From a bacterium (GTDB lineage Bacteria > Bacillota_I > Bacilli_A > RF39 > UBA660), in contig JAUNSN010000005.1 of NCBI GenBank assembly GCA_030539175.1, positions 1-50,215 of the forward strand: DNA of 50,215 bases, written 5' to 3'. The notes beneath the pieces are model-generated. The model searched no databases, was not told where the DNA came from, and saw only the letters and a program-made list of their open reading frames with translations. Both the position numbers and the translations under genes were made by a program. Positions 7,491 through 15,464 of this stretch are shown in pieces; positions within the stretch are counted from its first letter, which is position 1, and every line of letters starts with the position of its first letter.

Positions 7491-9509
7491 TTGGATAGAA
7501 AAGAAAAAAAGGTACTTACTTTAGGAATTTTTGCACACGCAAATGCAGGTAAGACTACTATTACTGAACATTTACTGTATCATACTGATGTTATTGATAA
7601 TGTTGGTAGAGTAGATACTGGAAATACAGTAACTGATAATATGAAAGTTGAACAGGAAAGAGGAATAACAGTAAGGGACTCTCTAGTTTCTTTTGAACTA
7701 GGAGATAAAACTATTCAACTAATAGACACTCCAGGTCATGTTGATTTTTCAGCAGAAGTTGAAAGAGCTATAAGTGTTTTAGATGGAGCAGTTTTAGTTA
7801 TTTCTGGGGTTGAGGGGTTAGAAGCACAAACTTATACAATTTGGAGAGCTTTAAAAGAAAAAAATGTTCCAGTAATTATATTCATTAATAAAATGGATAG
7901 AAAAGGAGCAGATTTTTCAAGAGTAGTTGCTGAACTACAAAACAATTTAAATGTTAATACAATCACACTTATGAACGTTATTCAAAATAGTGATTCATCA
8001 TTAACTATTCAACAATCAAAACTTGAGGATATAGTTGAAGAAGTGTCAATGGTAGATGATGATATACTTGGAATGTATATTAATGGTGAAGATTTAGATA
8101 CAGATAAACTTGCAAAAAAAATAATTGAGTTATCTCATACTTGTAAATTATTTCCAGTAATTGGAGGTAGTGCTTTAATTGATGTTGGAATTGAAGATTT
8201 AGTTTCTTCTATTTCAAGATATATTCCAGCCACAAAAAAGGATTTGGAAAAAGATTTATCAGCTTATGTGTTTACTATAAGAGTTGATGAAAATGGTAAA
8301 AATGCCTATGTTAAAGTTCTTAATGGTAGCATTGGATTAAGAGATGTTATAACTACTGGAACTGATACTACTAATAAAATAAAAAGTTTGTATATTGCAG
8401 ACGGAACAAAATTAGTTCCAACAGATAGAGTTTATAGTGGAGATATTGCGGTTATTAATGGTCTTGATGTAAAATGTGGTCAAATAATTGGAAATTCAAC
8501 AGGTATGGATAAATATATAAGTTTTGTTAAACCTTTACTGACAATGGAAGTTAATCCTATAAATAAAAATGAAACTATTGAACTTATGAATGCTTTAAGA
8601 ATATTAAATGAGGAAGATCCATATTTAAATGTTAGATATAATGAAAGAACTAGTTCTATATATTGTAGTTTGATGGGTGAAGTTCAAGCACAAATTGTAA
8701 AGACTTTATTAGAAGAAAGATTTGGAATTCAGGTTAATATAGAAAATCCTGTTATTATTCATAAAGAAGTTCCAACAGTTTCTGCTAATGCAAAGGCAAC
8801 ATATACAACCGTATCTGGAATAGGATTGGAAGTTACACCGCTTGAAAGAGGAAGTGGGTTTAGATATGTTTCAAAAGTATCAACTGACTTTTTACATTTA
8901 AAATATCAAAGACAAGTTGAAAGATTAATAAATTATTATTCTCAGCAAGGATTAAATGGATGGGAATTAACTGATATGGAAGTAGCTTTGGTAGATGGAC
9001 AATTTGATTCGATGGGAAGTGATCCAATGCACTTTAATATTATTACCCCATTGGCTTTATTTAGATGTTTAAAGCAAGCAAAAATGAAATTGCTTGAACC
9101 AATTTCACAATTTATATTGACTACACCAGAGAAAGATTTGAGTGGAGTTATAAAATTATTGTCATCTAAAAATAGTACATATGAAATTGCAAAACATTTT
9201 GATGGAGTAATTACTATTGAAGGAGAGGCCCCAGCATCTAATATGATGAATTTTCCTCTTGAGTTATCAATGTCAACTAGTGGTAGGGGTACATATACAT
9301 CATCTATATCAAGGTATGAGATAAGTAGAAATCAAGATGCTTCAATAGAATTTATAGGAGCAGATCCAAGAAACGAAACAACTTTTGTTATTAATGATAT
9401 GAAAGCAAGTATGGAACCGTTAGATAAGACTTTGATGAAAAAGAAAAAAGAAAGCCGTTCTAAATTTGCTAGACAGCAAAAAGAAAAGGATTATGGCATT
9501 AAAAGATAG
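7491..9509 (+). CDS. TetM-like ribosomal protection GTPase, atypical
   Basis: A translational GTPase of the EF-G/Tet(M) class with the normal domain order: G1 AHANAGKTT, G2 ERGITV, G3 DTPGHVDF, G4 NKMD, then the EF-G-like domains ending SGRGTYTSSISRYE. Length is 672 aa from the TTG at 7491, chosen because GGAGGTG (7478-7484) sits seven bases before it; the ATG at 7476 lies ahead of that site. Tet(M) has about 639 aa. Family members dislodge tetracyclines from the 30S A-site. In G1 the usual Asp (AHVDAGKTT) is Asn, and the C-terminal tail is long and basic (MKKKKESRSKFARQQKEK), so this is a divergent branch. Its place between a radical SAM maturase and tailoring enzymes makes immunity to a ribosome-targeting product as likely as tetracycline resistance (inference). 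Confidence 0.85.
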   Translation: MDRKEKKVLTLGIFAHANAGKTTITEHLLYHTDVIDNVGRVDTGNTVTDNMKVEQERGITVRDSLVSFELGDKTIQLIDTPGHVDFSAEVERAISVLDGAVLVISGVEGLEAQTYTIWRALKEKNVPVIIFINKMDRKGADFSRVVAELQNNLNVNTITLMNVIQNSDSSLTIQQSKLEDIVEEVSMVDDDILGMYINGEDLDTDKLAKKIIELSHTCKLFPVIGGSALIDVGIEDLVSSISRYIPATKKDLEKDLSAYVFTIRVDENGKNAYVKVLNGSIGLRDVITTGTDTTNKIKSLYIADGTKLVPTDRVYSGDIAVINGLDVKCGQIIGNSTGMDKYISFVKPLLTMEVNPINKNETIELMNALRILNEEDPYLNVRYNERTSSIYCSLMGEVQAQIVKTLLEERFGIQVNIENPVIIHKEVPTVSANAKATYTTVSGIGLEVTPLERGSGFRYVSKVSTDFLHLKYQRQVERLINYYSQQGLNGWELTDMEVALVDGQFDSMGSDPMHFNIITPLALFRCLKQAKMKLLEPISQFILTTPEKDLSGVIKLLSSKNSTYEIAKHFDGVITIEGEAPASNMMNFPLELSMSTSGRGTYTSSISRYEISRNQDASIEFIGADPRNETTFVINDMKASMEPLDKTLMKKKKESRSKFARQQKEKDYGIKR

Positions 9510-9518
9510 GGGGCTATA

Positions 9519-10535
9519 ATGAAATCATTTTGTAATAAAAAACCATACGACTATTATGAAGAACTAGAAAAGTTAGAAATTGATATATACAATCAATTGT
9601 ATTTTGATAGTTCAAGTATAAATAGTGTTGAAAAAATAAATTACAATACTTTAAAAGAAAAAACAATAAATGTTTTTGAAGATTATGATTATAATCAACC
9701 ACAAAATATTTTTATTATAAAAAATTTTGAAGGTAAGATTATTGTTGGTAGAAAAATTAGATCAGTTTTACGTATTGAAAATAAAATTAACGCAATAAAT
9801 TGTAGTATGATAACTGCCCCTATGATTTTGGGAGTTTTAGTAAAAAGAGCAAAAACTAATCGTAAAATAAGAATTGAATATTATCCTTTTTCCGATTCTG
9901 AAAAAAAATATGTTTTTGACAAAATAAAAAATGATAGGACCTTTGATATTTATTATCCATATAAATATCGTGATTTTTATACAGAAAAAGAAGAAAACTC
10001 TCCAGAAACTGGGTGGTCTTTCAATCCTGATAAAAAAGAATATTTGGGATATGGTGAGGTACATTTAAGAAATTTCACAACTACTTATTTTAAAAATAAA
10101 TCTTTAGATAATAAAATAGTTTATGATCCTGCTTGTTCAACAGGAGAATTCTTGAATGAATTTAAAAGTTATCATAAAAACTGTTATACAATAGGACATG
10201 ATTTAAGCAAAGAGATGATAGATTATGCAAAAGATTATGTAGATGAGGCATTATGTTGTAATGCAATCGATTCACCATTAAAAGATAATAGTGTGGATAT
10301 TATGTTTTTAAGATTTTTAAATTCAGAAGTAGTTACAACTCGTCTAGCATATAGAATTATGAAAAAATTGTTGTCAAAAATGAAAAAAGGTTCTTTAATT
10401 GTTTGTTTTGGACATACCCCAGTATTAATAACTAAAGAATGGTTTGAAAAAAATGGTTTGAAAAGTATAATATGTAATGGTTATGATGAAGAGAGAAATG
10501 CCATATTTCAATATTATGTTTTTGAGGTGCAATAA
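9519..10535 (+). CDS. SAM-dependent transferase with a long N-terminal domain
   Basis: 338 aa. Residues about 200-330 are a class I methyltransferase fold with motif I YDPACSTGEF (202-211), acidic GHDLSKEMIDYA and NSVDIMFLRF. Residues 1-190 are a separate region (RSVLRIENKINAINCSMITA, then ETGWSFNP and YLGYGEVHLRNFT) unlike common methyltransferases. This organisation reminds me of enzymes that move the aminocarboxypropyl group of SAM (isonocardicin synthase and MccD type), but I cannot confirm that by eye. It starts nine bases after the GTPase gene and its stop codon overlaps the next start (TAATG), so it is part of the operon. The peptide product or the ribosome are both possible substrates. 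Confidence 0.75.
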   Translation: MKSFCNKKPYDYYEELEKLEIDIYNQLYFDSSSINSVEKINYNTLKEKTINVFEDYDYNQPQNIFIIKNFEGKIIVGRKIRSVLRIENKINAINCSMITAPMILGVLVKRAKTNRKIRIEYYPFSDSEKKYVFDKIKNDRTFDIYYPYKYRDFYTEKEENSPETGWSFNPDKKEYLGYGEVHLRNFTTTYFKNKSLDNKIVYDPACSTGEFLNEFKSYHKNCYTIGHDLSKEMIDYAKDYVDEALCCNAIDSPLKDNSVDIMFLRFLNSEVVTTRLAYRIMKKLLSKMKKGSLIVCFGHTPVLITKEWFEKNGLKSIICNGYDEERNAIFQYYVFEVQ

Positions 10536-11641
10536 TGAGTAATAGTTGTCGTGCTACAAAATTGATTATTGAAAAAAAATGTATATTAAAAAATATAGAA
10601 AATATACAAAAATATTTAGGCAATAATGTGGAAATAATGCCGATTCTGAAAGCAAATGCGTATGGAACTTATATAAACAAAGAGTTGGATATAATAGAAA
10701 AGTTCAATATTGTAGGTGTATCTTTAGTAGATGAGGCAATAGAGATAAGAAAGTGTGGTTATAAAGGTGATATTTTAATTTTATATCCACCAGTAGAGTC
10801 AGAAATTGAAGATATTATAAAATATGATTTAACAATAAATGGATGTAATTTTTCTTTTTTAAAATTACTTAATAATAAGTTAAATAGAAAAATTAAAATT
10901 CATTTAGAAATAGAAACAGGAATGGGAAGAACTGGTGTATTAATATCCAAACTAAATGAATATTTAAAAGAAATGAAAACATTAGATAAAATTGAATTGG
11001 AAGGACTATTTACTCACTTCTCATCAAGTAGTAAAGATGAAGAATTTTCAAAAGTTCAAATATTTAGATTTGAAAAAGCCCTAAAAATTATAAATGAAAA
11101 TAATCTTTATCCAAAATTCATTCATATTTGTAATAGCGGTGCGATTTTTAATTATAAAGAATATCTATATAATATGGTACGTATAGGAATTATGATATAT
11201 GGTTATTATCCTAATCCAAAATTTAAAGATATTATAAAACTATATCCTTCAATGACATTAAAAACTAGCATTAGTTTTATAAAAAAAATAGAACCTGGAG
11301 ATACTGTTGGATATAACAAAAATTTTGTAGCAAAACGAGATACAATAGTAGCTACTATTCCATTTGGTTTTGGAGATGGATTTATAAGTCTTGAAACTGG
11401 ACAAGCTTATGTTTTAATTAATAATAAAAAAGCTCCAATAATTGGAATTTGTATGGATAATATGATGTTAGACATTACTGATATTCCAGATGTTGATTAT
11501 AATACAGAAGTATATATATGGGATAATAAGAATATTACTGTTGAACAAATAACTGATTGGTGTAAAGATTTATGTAATTATGAAATATTAAGTTCATTAT
11601 CTGATAGGATACCAAGATATATAGTTGGTGATAAAAGATGA
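10535..11641 (+). CDS. alanine racemase-fold PLP enzyme
   Basis: 368 aa, close to the usual length of Alr. PILKANAYG carries the PLP-binding Lys39; HLEIETGMGRTG, ICNSGAIFN and MVRIGIMIYG follow the fold-III barrel; the C-terminal domain begins at TVGYNKNFVAKRDTIVATIPFGFGDGF with the catalytic Tyr near residue 260, and ICMDNMMLDITD also fits Alr. The reaction would be L/D-alanine interconversion, or racemisation or decarboxylation of another amino acid. It overlaps genes on both sides (TAATG and ATGA), so it belongs to the peptide operon and is not a housekeeping gene. It may make a D-amino acid for the product, or be a spare copy if the product inhibits alanine racemase (both inference). Confidence 0.88.
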   Translation: MSNSCRATKLIIEKKCILKNIENIQKYLGNNVEIMPILKANAYGTYINKELDIIEKFNIVGVSLVDEAIEIRKCGYKGDILILYPPVESEIEDIIKYDLTINGCNFSFLKLLNNKLNRKIKIHLEIETGMGRTGVLISKLNEYLKEMKTLDKIELEGLFTHFSSSSKDEEFSKVQIFRFEKALKIINENNLYPKFIHICNSGAIFNYKEYLYNMVRIGIMIYGYYPNPKFKDIIKLYPSMTLKTSISFIKKIEPGDTVGYNKNFVAKRDTIVATIPFGFGDGFISLETGQAYVLINNKKAPIIGICMDNMMLDITDIPDVDYNTEVYIWDNKNITVEQITDWCKDLCNYEILSSLSDRIPRYIVGDKR

Positions 11642-12591
11642 AAAATATAAGAGTAATTGCATTTTCAAGAAGTTTAAAAATGATATGTGATAAAAATATA
11701 AATTTATCTAAAAACAAGCTCGAATCTTTAGGATATAATGTATCATTTTCTAAAAATTCAAGTGTGTGTGATTTGTTTATTTCTTCCAGTATAAGTTCAA
11801 GAGTATCGGATTTAAATGATGCAATTTGTGATAATAATATTGATATTATTCTTTCTGTTTTGGGAGGCTATAATAGTAATCAATTATTAGATTATATAGA
11901 TTATGATTTGATTAAAAAAAATCCGAAAAAGATTTGTGGATATTCAGATATTACTGCACTATTGAATGCTATATATTCTCAAACTGGTATTATTACTTAT
12001 TTAGGTCCAAATTTTCATAGTTTTGCAATGAAAGAAGGCTTGGATGGAACAATAGAATCATTTCAAACTGTAATTAATGGTAATGAGTATGTTTTAAGTG
12101 ATCCTGAATTTTATAGTAGTGACAAATGGTATGATGACCAAGAAAATAGAAAATTTATAAAAAATAATGGGATGTATATTATAAATGAAGGACAAGCAGA
12201 AGGATTAATAGTTGGAGGTAATCTATGTACTTTTAATTTATTACAAGGCACAAAATATATGCCAGATTTGACAGATAAAATTTTGTTTTTAGAAGATGAT
12301 TCATTAGTTGGTAAAGAGTATCCATATGAATTTGATAGAAATTTACAATCGTTAATTCAACAACCTAATTTTAATAAAGTAAAAGCAATAATAATTGGGC
12401 GGACACAAGATGCAACTGAAATGAATATAACAAAATGGAAAAAGATATTAAAATCAAAAAAAGAATTAAAAAAAATACCAATTATTATAAATACTAATTT
12501 TGGTCATACTACACCAATGGCTACTATTCCGATAGGAGGAAAATGTCGTATAGATACATTTGTTGAAAATAAAATAATAATCAATTGTTAG
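11638..12591 (+). CDS. S66-family serine peptidase, MccF-like
   Basis: 317 aa with the S66 hallmarks: VLGGYNSNQLLDYIDYDLI, the nucleophile in CGYSDIT (about Ser103), a Glu in ILFLEDD (about 219) and a His in FGHTTP (about 289), the Ser-Glu-His triad of LD-carboxypeptidases. GGYNSNQLL and the long middle insert fit the MccF subgroup better than LdcA. MccF cleaves the peptide-nucleotide antibiotic microcin C and its processed form, giving immunity; LdcA trims murein tetrapeptides. There is no signal peptide, so it acts in the cytoplasm. Four-base ATGA overlap with the racemase gene. I favour self-protection by hydrolysing the mature product, or recycling of it, by context. Confidence 0.87.
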   Translation: MKNIRVIAFSRSLKMICDKNINLSKNKLESLGYNVSFSKNSSVCDLFISSSISSRVSDLNDAICDNNIDIILSVLGGYNSNQLLDYIDYDLIKKNPKKICGYSDITALLNAIYSQTGIITYLGPNFHSFAMKEGLDGTIESFQTVINGNEYVLSDPEFYSSDKWYDDQENRKFIKNNGMYIINEGQAEGLIVGGNLCTFNLLQGTKYMPDLTDKILFLEDDSLVGKEYPYEFDRNLQSLIQQPNFNKVKAIIIGRTQDATEMNITKWKKILKSKKELKKIPIIINTNFGHTTPMATIPIGGKCRIDTFVENKIIINC

Positions 12592-12602
12592 GGGGATAGG
12601 AA

Positions 12603-13370
12603 ATGAAAACTATTGTAGAAAATCCAAGTTTATATGATTTGCTTTATTTAGATATTAGGGAAGATATTGAAATGTATAGAGGAATATTAAAGGAAAGTGC
12701 AAATATTTTAGAATTTGGAGCTGGAACAGGAAGAATTACAATTCCATTAGCAAAAGATGGACACAATATTTGTGCTGTTGATTTATCAAAAGAAATGTTA
12801 ACAGGCTTAAAAGAAAAAATATCAAGTGATCCGTTATTATTTAAAAATATAAAACCTGTTTTAGCTAATATGTGTAGTTATCAATCTAATATAAAATATG
12901 ATGCTGTTATTATTCCATTGACTTCTTTTAATTATTTATTGACTAAGGAGGAACAATTAGCTTGTCTTAAATCAGTAAGACAAGCATTATCTAGCAGTGG
13001 TTTTGCAATTATAGAATTACTATCAAAAAAAACTTTTTTAGATACTAACCAATCGAGTGATTTTACTTTTGTTAAAAGAATTAGTGTTGATAATAATTCA
13101 TATTATGATTACTACAGAATAACAAAATTAGATTTTAATAGTAGAACAATAACACAAAATAGACTTTTTAAATACTATAAAAATAATCAATATATATCTT
13201 CTGAAGAATATTTATGGAATAATCGATTTGTTACAGTAGAAGATTTTACATTATTAGCAAATGAGGTTGGTTTAGAAATTGATGAAGTATATGGCAATTG
13301 TCAATTAGAAAAGTATAATGATGAAAGTGAAGATGTATTTGTAAAAGTTAGGGGGAAAAATAATGAATAA
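12603..13370 (+). CDS. class I SAM-dependent methyltransferase
   Basis: 255 aa with canonical motif I ILEFGAGTGRITIPLA (residues 36-51), acidic AVDLSKEML, motif IV-like YDAVIIPLTSFNYLL and post-motif SSGFAIIELL. It resembles small-molecule or peptide O/N-methyltransferases of the broad methyltransferase-25 type, and the substrate cannot be read. GGGGGATAGGA precedes the ATG. It overlaps the MORN gene by eight bases and lies eleven bases after the S66 gene, so it is the second SAM-dependent transferase of the operon. Confidence 0.85.
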   Translation: MKTIVENPSLYDLLYLDIREDIEMYRGILKESANILEFGAGTGRITIPLAKDGHNICAVDLSKEMLTGLKEKISSDPLLFKNIKPVLANMCSYQSNIKYDAVIIPLTSFNYLLTKEEQLACLKSVRQALSSSGFAIIELLSKKTFLDTNQSSDFTFVKRISVDNNSYYDYYRITKLDFNSRTITQNRLFKYYKNNQYISSEEYLWNNRFVTVEDFTLLANEVGLEIDEVYGNCQLEKYNDESEDVFVKVRGKNNE

Positions 13371-13707
13371 TGTTAAAAAAATTTATTATAAAGATGGCAA
13401 AGTTAAAAAAGAAATACCTTATGTTAATGGATTAAAGACTGGCAGAAGTAAATTGTATTATGAATCTGGAATTATTAAATGTGAAGTTGATTATACGGAT
13501 GGGAAAAAGAATGGATATGTTAGAACATATTATGAAGATGGAACAATTGAATCACAAGAAACATATAGTGATGGACAAAAAAATCATGATTTAATATGTT
13601 ATGACAGAATGGGTGCAATTTCATATTCAAGCAATTTAAATATAGATACTAGAGATAGTTTATGTGATTATCATGATTCATATTTTTTTGAAAGAAGACA
13701 TTTATAA
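13363..13707 (+). CDS. MORN-repeat protein
   Basis: 114 aa made mostly of MORN_2-type repeats: KIYYKDGKVKKEIPYVNG, KLYYESGIIKCEVDYTDGKK and RTYYEDGTIESQETYSDGQK, each with the Y-x-DG-x-hydrophobic pattern. Such repeats form beta-hairpin ladders and occur in YwqK-like proteins. There are no catalytic residues, signal peptide or membrane segment. It overlaps the methyltransferase start to end and precedes the aminopeptidase, so it is inside the peptide operon, perhaps as a scaffold or immunity component. The last 30 residues after the repeats are not recognisable. Confidence 0.7.
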   Translation: MNNVKKIYYKDGKVKKEIPYVNGLKTGRSKLYYESGIIKCEVDYTDGKKNGYVRTYYEDGTIESQETYSDGQKNHDLICYDRMGAISYSSNLNIDTRDSLCDYHDSYFFERRHL

Positions 13708-13723
13708 AATTAAGGAGGAAAAA

Positions 13724-14830
13724 ATGAAAGTAGATGGAATATTAAATTATTCTTTGAATATTAAACCTGGTGAAAAAATTTTTATATTTGCAGATGATAA
13801 ATCAAAGGATTATTGCAATTTGTTATGTGATAAAATTGTTGGTATGGGTGCAATTCCGTTCGTTTTATGGAATGACTTCACATTTAATGAATCATTAATA
13901 AATTATAAAAATGATAAAGTTTTAAGAGAATTATATACAATGTATGAACCAATGATTGATTTATGTGATGTTGCAATTATGCTTGATAATAATTTGGAAA
14001 CTTATTGTGAACATGGAATTAGTTCAGATGATTTGTTGAATTTTAAAAATAAGTATTATTTAAAAATATTTAAAAAAATTATGAATTTTAAAAGATGGGT
14101 ATATTTAAGATATCCACAAAAAGAGTTAGCAGAACTTTATGGATTAAGTTATGAAGATCATGTGAAATTATTAGAAGATGTATCTAATTTTGATTATAGT
14201 AGTTTGTCAAAATCAGCAACACTTTTGAAAAATAAATTAGATACTACTAATAAAATCCGTGTTGTTCAAGGCTTAACAAATGTTGAATTTTCTAAATCTG
14301 GTATTTCTTCTGAAGTTTGCTGTGGAAAATTAAATTTACCAGATGGAGAAGTTTTTACAGCTCCTGAAAAGCATTCAATGAATGGTATAATTAATTTCAA
14401 TGTTGATTCTTTCTTCAGAGGGAATGTATATAAAAATATTATTGTTGAAGTGAAAGATGGTAAAATAATTAATTCTTCTTGTAATATTAGTGAAGAGTTT
14501 AAAAAAATATTGGATTCCGATGCAGGTGTTAGATATTTTGGAGAATTTGCTTTTGGATTAAACCCATTTATTAAAAGAAATTATAATGATAATTTATTTA
14601 ATGAAAAAATGGCTGGAACTGTTCATTTTGCTGTAGGTTATCCACATTATCAAACTGATAATGGTAATGAAAGCCTGATTCATTGGGATTTGATTGTGGA
14701 TATGAGAGATAATAGTGCAATATATTTTGATGACACATTAATTCAAAAAGATGGAATTTTCGTTATTGATGAATTACAAGATTTAAATTTTAATAAAAGT
14801 AAAAATAAAACAAAAAAATTAACTTTATAA
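13724..14830 (+). CDS. M29-family metallo-aminopeptidase
   Basis: 368 aa from the ATG at 13724, chosen for the AAGGAGGAAAAA just before it; an in-frame ATG at 13664 lies inside the MORN gene. M29 (AmpS/thermophilic aminopeptidase) features are present: KPGEKIFIFADD near the start and, in the C-terminal half, the metal-binding sequences LPDGEVFTAPE, YFGEFAFGLNPF, GTVHFAVGYPH and IHWDLIVDM, which supply Glu, Glu, His, His and Asp for the two-metal centre. Family enzymes remove N-terminal residues from peptides. As the last gene of the operon it may trim the leader from the modified peptide (inference). A short terminator overlaps its end. Confidence 0.88.
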   Translation: MKVDGILNYSLNIKPGEKIFIFADDKSKDYCNLLCDKIVGMGAIPFVLWNDFTFNESLINYKNDKVLRELYTMYEPMIDLCDVAIMLDNNLETYCEHGISSDDLLNFKNKYYLKIFKKIMNFKRWVYLRYPQKELAELYGLSYEDHVKLLEDVSNFDYSSLSKSATLLKNKLDTTNKIRVVQGLTNVEFSKSGISSEVCCGKLNLPDGEVFTAPEKHSMNGIINFNVDSFFRGNVYKNIIVEVKDGKIINSSCNISEEFKKILDSDAGVRYFGEFAFGLNPFIKRNYNDNLFNEKMAGTVHFAVGYPHYQTDNGNESLIHWDLIVDMRDNSAIYFDDTLIQKDGIFVIDELQDLNFNKSKNKTKKLTL

Positions 14831-14842
14831 AAGTTTTTTTTA
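14821..14842 (+). terminator. terminator of the peptide operon
   Basis: A 6-bp stem (AACTTT/AAAGTT) with a 3-base loop runs into eight Ts and overlaps the aminopeptidase stop. The stem is weak but the T-run is clear. Confidence 0.6.
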
Positions 14843-14888
14843 TTATGTACAAATTTACAAAAAAGTGTGGGCTAAAATAATAAAATTA

Positions 14889-14897
14889 TGTTATAAT
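14889..14897 (+). promoter_or_regulatory. extended -10 promoter of the SpoVT-like gene
   Basis: TGTTATAAT lies 50 bases before the ATG at 14948 with no good -35. TAGTAAATCGTAGTAAAT just downstream is a short direct repeat (two TAGTAAAT) that could bind the AbrB-type product. Confidence 0.6.
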
Positions 14898-14947
14898 AGT
14901 TGTGTAGTAAATCGTAGTAAATATAATTAGGAGAGGATTAAAAGTAA

Positions 14948-15442
14948 ATGAATGTAAGAATGGATGAACTAGGAAGAGTAGTTATTCCCGCTCCAGTTAG
15001 GGATTCATTAGGATTGAAAAAGAATAGTAAACTCAAAATGAAAATTGATGAAACTGGAACTAAATTATTTATCGAGAAAGGTCAACAGGAACTTAAATTA
15101 GATTATGTATCAAAAGTAATTGTTAATTCTATAAATAATCGATTTAAATATGATTGCATAGTAACTAATAGAGATTTTATTATATGTACAACACAAAAAT
15201 ATAAAAATTTAAATAATGAGCATATTTCAAAAGAAATAATAAAAAATCTTGAAAGCTCAGCGTTTTTTATGAAAAGAGTATATTCGTTACACATTTGTGA
15301 AAATGAAGTGATTAGAGGAAATTTATATATTTTTCCTATAAGAGAAAATGATGATAATGTTGGGGCATTAGTAGTCGATTATACTTCTGAAAGATATAAT
15401 CATGATTTTTTTGAATTCATAGGAGATATAATTGATTATTAA
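14948..15442 (+). CDS. AbrB/SpoVT-like transcriptional regulator
   Basis: 164 aa. Residues 1-45 are a swapped-hairpin AbrB DNA-binding domain (VRMDELGRVVIPAPVRDSLG, then LKMKIDETGTKLFIEK). The remaining ~115 residues (DYVSKVIVNSINNRF, DCIVTNRDFIICTT, LYIFPIRENDDNVGALVVDY) have the pattern and length of a GAF-like domain. The AbrB-plus-GAF build is that of SpoVT (about 178 aa), a sporulation-stage regulator, but I do not claim orthology. A GAF domain would sense a small ligand. It has its own promoter and is followed 22 bases later by an unknown gene. Confidence 0.8.
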   Translation: MNVRMDELGRVVIPAPVRDSLGLKKNSKLKMKIDETGTKLFIEKGQQELKLDYVSKVIVNSINNRFKYDCIVTNRDFIICTTQKYKNLNNEHISKEIIKNLESSAFFMKRVYSLHICENEVIRGNLYIFPIRENDDNVGALVVDYTSERYNHDFFEFIGDIIDY

Positions 15443-15464
15443 AAATAAAATATTAGGAGGAAAA

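Noticed and set aside
7476-9509. Plain tet(M) tetracycline-resistance call and the ATG start at 7476
   Set aside because: The G1 motif and length differ from Tet(M) and the gene is part of a peptide operon. The ribosome binding site lies after 7476 and points to TTG at 7491.
13664-13723. Extended N-terminus of the M29 aminopeptidase
   Set aside because: The extension lies within the MORN gene, and a good ribosome site precedes the ATG at 13724.
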